Of a stretch of DNA of 48,526 bases, positions 46,490-48,526 are shown in pieces. The stretch lies in the NCBI GenBank assembly GCA_903922175.1, contig CAIXSY010000429.1, positions 1 to 48,526 on the forward strand, read 5' to 3'. Made by a program: the position numbers and the translations under genes. The notes beneath the pieces were generated by a model. The model searched no databases and was not told the origin of the DNA. It saw nothing but the letters and a program-made list of their open reading frames with translations. The stretch comes from an uncultured delta proteobacterium. Its GTDB lineage: Bacteria > Bdellovibrionota_C > UBA2361 > CAIXSY01. Position 1 is the first letter of the stretch. The number at the start of each line of letters is the position of its first letter.

Positions 46490-46725
46490 GGTGACATAAT
46501 GAATTGTTTTGGAGCAGCAGTGCAAGAGCCACATATCCGAGAGTTTAGTGGTTTCGCCCCCCGAGTCAAAAGCCGCGCCAGGGTACGCTGCGCTTTTCTC
46601 CGCTGTCACGTCTTTTGCCGCGTGGTGCGTCCTCAAACTTCTTAGGTAAGCGCTGCAAGACACACAAGCCAAACAGCCAATCGGCCTTGCGCCCTGGGGC
46701 GCAAGAAGTATTTAGCACTCCGTGC

Positions 46726-46785
46726 GGGGGAGGGGTCATTTTTTGTTGCACGAGGAGGTGAAAACAAAAAATGCCTCCTCCCCCT
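46726..46785 (+). promoter_or_regulatory. Hairpin with an internal ribosome binding site
   Basis: Arms 46726-46747 (GGGGGAGGGGTCATTTTTTG) and 46763-46785 (inverted, ending CCTCCTCCCCCT) with a 15-base loop. The loop contains the strong ribosome binding site AGGAGGT (46753-46759). The right arm contains an ATG and four proline codons. It could be a translation-controlling leader. Confidence 0.5.
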
Positions 46786-46851
46786 ACCGGGTGCGCTGGT
46801 TTTGGGAACCGAGGAGTCAATAAATCGGAGAGAATAAGATGGGAAACGTAG
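46771..46851 (+). CDS. Possible 26-residue leader peptide with four prolines
   Basis: ATG at 46771, 11 nt after AGGAGGT. The peptide begins MPPPPTGCAG and ends at a TAG (46849-46851) inside the next gene, overlapping its start by 13 bp. A proline run can pause ribosomes. The strong ribosome binding site and the overlap suggest a coupling leader, but no homology supports translation. Confidence 0.4.
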   Translation: MPPPPTGCAGFGNRGVNKSERIRWET

Positions 46852-47270
46852 CTGCAAGTCGAAAAATAGAAATCACCGAGCAGGCTCTTGCCATGTTTAC
46901 TGGCAGCGAGAGCTTTTATCGGCACTCGTTAGCAAGAAACGTAATTTACACCGAAGGGTGCAAGTTTATCTCTGAGAATGGTGCTGCTTGGCTTATTGAC
47001 GAGATTGCACTTGTACAAAACACGAAAGGCCTCTTAAGCCAAGAGTTTCAAAGCTGGGAGCTTACGGTTGACCTAGAGAGCCGTAGCGGGAAGCTCCTTG
47101 CGACAGACGGCGGTGCTATGGAGACCGCGCATGGAGTCGCGGTCTATTGGGAGCTACTCCGCAAGGAGATTCCCTACACAGACTTTCCGCTGGCAAGCAT
47201 AGAACTTTATTGCTGCGCCAACGGCGAGCCTCAAAACGGGAAAACCATAATGCTTGTAAGCGAGTATTAG
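46839..47270 (+). CDS. DUF6876-like protein
   Basis: 143 residues with a GGAG ribosome binding site 8 nt before the ATG. It resembles the DUF6876 family: ALAMFTGSESFYRHSLARNVIYTEGCKFISENGAAWLIDEIA (about 17-57), which is common in plasmid and phage regions. The C-terminal part has WELTVDLESRSGKLLATDG. The function of the family is unknown. A strong terminator follows. Confidence 0.75.
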   Translation: MGNVAASRKIEITEQALAMFTGSESFYRHSLARNVIYTEGCKFISENGAAWLIDEIALVQNTKGLLSQEFQSWELTVDLESRSGKLLATDGGAMETAHGVAVYWELLRKEIPYTDFPLASIELYCCANGEPQNGKTIMLVSEY

Positions 47271-47283
47271 GGTGACTCAGAAA

Positions 47284-47308
47284 GGGCGGCAAAGTGCCGC
47301 CCGATTTT
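47284..47308 (+). terminator. Rho-independent terminator
   Basis: Stem GGGCGGC / GCCGCCC with loop AAAGT (47284-47302), followed by GATTTT. It ends the DUF6876-like transcript, 13 bp after the stop codon. Confidence 0.8.
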
Positions 47309-47339
47309 AACAAATAAAAATTATATTAGGAGATTATTG

Positions 47340-47630
47340 ATGGACATTTTTTGCGCCAACTGCGGGGAGCCATGGGACGTTTCATCTGTAGCTGAAGTAA
47401 GGCACGGACAAGATACAGACCCGGCCTGGAAACTTAATAGAAGCGGGTACCCGCTTAACTGCCCCTGCTGCCCGAAAGGTAAAGACGGCAAACCAAAGAT
47501 GCAGGAGAAGAAGAGCCCGCGGGCAAAAGCCGCCGCAATCGTCGCAGACCTTTTAGGCGACGATATAGACGGTGCCGCCTGTCTTTTAGAAGACGGTGAG
47601 TTCTTGGGTCTAATGAACGACGACTATTAA
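47340..47630 (+). CDS. Small zinc-ribbon protein
   Basis: 96 residues from the ATG at 47340, with AGGAG 5-6 nt upstream. Cys pairs CANCG (about 5-9) and CPCCPKGKDG (about 40-49) suggest a zinc ribbon, followed by a helical acidic tail (AAAIVADLLGDDIDGAACLL). Similar small proteins with unknown function are found near plasmid and phage genes. It ends just before a perfect hairpin. Confidence 0.65.
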   Translation: MDIFCANCGEPWDVSSVAEVRHGQDTDPAWKLNRSGYPLNCPCCPKGKDGKPKMQEKKSPRAKAAAIVADLLGDDIDGAACLLEDGEFLGLMNDDY

Positions 47631-47636
47631 CCCATG

Positions 47637-47661
47637 CCGGCAGGGGGTCTCCCCCTGCCGG
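47637..47661 (+). terminator. Strong hairpin after the zinc-ribbon gene
   Basis: Perfect 11-bp stem CCGGCAGGGGG / CCCCCTGCCGG with loop TCT. A second hairpin (GCTGG/CCAGC, about 47672) follows. The T-run is poor, so termination efficiency is uncertain. Confidence 0.6.
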
Positions 47662-48053
47662 TTCTCCACGGAGCTGGCCTTCGCCAGCCTAAAATCTGGC
47701 GCGCTACCGCGCGCTGTTTTAACTACAAACACCAAAAGAACGAGAAGGGTGGCGATGCGCTAGCGCTGGATCTTCGGCGTTGCCTTTGCTTATACTTCTT
47801 CCTATCAACACACTGAGATCTTGGTACTCAATACCAATGAAGGGGGCCTCTTTAGGCTAGGTGGCTTGGTGTGCCATATTTAACCGGTTGAGGAGTGCTC
47901 TGAGCTAAAAGTTAGACTATATTAAGCATTACTAAATGCGTCCTAGTGAGTGTACGCTTACCTGTTTCCAAGGAAACGGACGCGCCAGATCGGAGATCCG
48001 CACGCCAGGGGCGTTCCCCCTGACGCTTACTGTTTTTGATAAGGAGACTACCA
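47662..48053. other. Intergenic region
   Basis: 392 bp without a convincing gene. It contains a GC-rich inverted repeat near 47698-47713 and a CAGGGG/CCCCTG hairpin near 48005-48022. The ribosome binding site AAGGAG of the last gene lies at 48040-48045. Confidence 0.5.
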
Positions 48054-48302
48054 ATGGAAGAGACTAAGAAGTGTCCAAAGTGCCAAAGCACCATGGACTT
48101 TGGCTATGTGCCAGACTTCGTGCACGGTAATAGCTGCGGCTGCCTTGCGGCTTGGCACCAAGGTGAACCGGAGGCTAAAACTTTTCTGGGTCTAAAAACC
48201 GGAGGTCTCAATGTGAAGGAAGATGGCCTGCCTCTTGTAGCCTATCGCTGCCCCAAGTGCTCACTGGTTGAGTGGTATGCCATGGACGTGTCAGAAAGTT
48301 AG
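48054..48302 (+). CDS. DUF6487-like zinc protein
   Basis: 82 residues from the ATG at 48054, with AAGGAG upstream; the open frame begins a little earlier, without a better start. Cys pairs CPKCQ (about 7-11) and CPKCS (about 70-74) frame the family pattern: STMDFGYVPDF, WHQGEP, YRCPKCSLVEWYAMD. These small zinc proteins are widespread and of unknown function. It is the last gene in the window. Confidence 0.7.
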   Translation: MEETKKCPKCQSTMDFGYVPDFVHGNSCGCLAAWHQGEPEAKTFLGLKTGGLNVKEDGLPLVAYRCPKCSLVEWYAMDVSES

Positions 48303-48526
48303 ATGGACCTTTACCCGAGACACCACCGAAGGGAAGCCTCGATGGGGTAGGGGAGTAGGGTCATTTTTCCCCATACCTCAAGCCACACCCCATGATCTCG
48401 GTACTCAGGGCCATTGCGGTGGGCGATTTTTGGCTAGGTAACCTTTAACGTGCTATTTTGTGCAAGTCCGCAACTGCTCCGGTATTGCTTACCGCGGGAT
48501 CCCAATATGCACATTTGGCGCAGGAT
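48303..48526. other. Right edge without a gene
   Basis: Nothing convincing is seen. A short inverted repeat ATGGGG (48342-48347) / CCCCAT (48369-48374) encloses a GGGTCATTTTT motif that resembles the hairpin at 46726. Confidence 0.4.

Noticed and set aside
1..48526. Circular plasmid of exactly this length
   Set aside because: I found no overlap between the two ends, and a gene is open at the left edge, so circularity cannot be shown.

Overview
The window reads as plasmid or chromid-type accessory DNA, or a plasmid-derived island, from a Gram-negative bacterium. I see no rRNA, tRNA or core metabolic gene. Two RepA-type replication initiators, each with its own set of direct-repeat iterons, and a ParA/ribbon-helix-helix partition locus show that it is or was a multi-replicon plasmid. 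I cannot name the organism. The gene families (RPA-type RepA, IS66, AbiEi/AbiEii, Fic/VbhA, secreted HNH nuclease) fit proteobacteria in the broad sense, and this is a weak inference.

Left part (1-11 kb): a modular accessory region. It holds a gene cut by the window edge, a possible PIN-like gene, a complete IS66-family element with a DruA-like (DUF4338) gene between tnpB and tnpC (1781-5365, perfect 22-bp ends and an 8-bp target duplication), a tyrosine recombinase, a Cys/His-rich possible HNH protein, a membrane-anchored JAMM/JAB-domain protein and a TIR-domain effector. Four 23-bp sites with the layout TCCGATAA-N7-(TTATCRGA-like) at 548, 5629, 7825 and 10750 separate these gene groups. They have the geometry of tyrosine-recombinase core sites, and one lies just upstream of the recombinase gene.

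Middle part (11-28 kb): a defence region. On the minus strand, reading from 26.1 kb down to 12.0 kb, it holds a Schlafen/AlbA_2-type regulator, a small coiled-coil protein, a SNF2 helicase with a C-terminal DUF3883-like nuclease fold, a DUF1156 adenine methylase, a DUF499 ATPase, a DUF4297/Cap4-like nuclease and a HerA ATPase. Most junctions overlap or abut. This joins a methylase/DUF499/helicase set to a HerA-nuclease pair in one apparent operon. Blocks of 11-bp tandem repeats lie on both sides of the regulator gene. A PolB-type 3'-5' exonuclease and a zinc-ribbon protein lie at the left edge; a membrane protein and a DprA-like protein lie at the right.

Replication and partition part (28-37.3 kb): RepA1 (minus strand) with eleven 22-bp iterons, a field of 22-bp palindromes that is a likely centromere, a complete parA-parB pair, a second degraded copy (ParA2 lacks the signature lysine; its parB is a pseudogene), a third remnant, then eight 18-bp iterons and RepA2.

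Right part (37.4-48.5 kb): stability and toxin-antitoxin genes (an AbiEi-like antitoxin with a frameshifted AbiEii-like nucleotidyltransferase; a VbhA/VbhT-like Fic module), several unrecognised proteins, a lipase-like hydrolase, a secreted HNH nuclease and small zinc-ribbon/DUF proteins with strong hairpins between them. The Fic toxin and a neighbouring protein share a C-terminal module of about 85 residues that I do not recognise.
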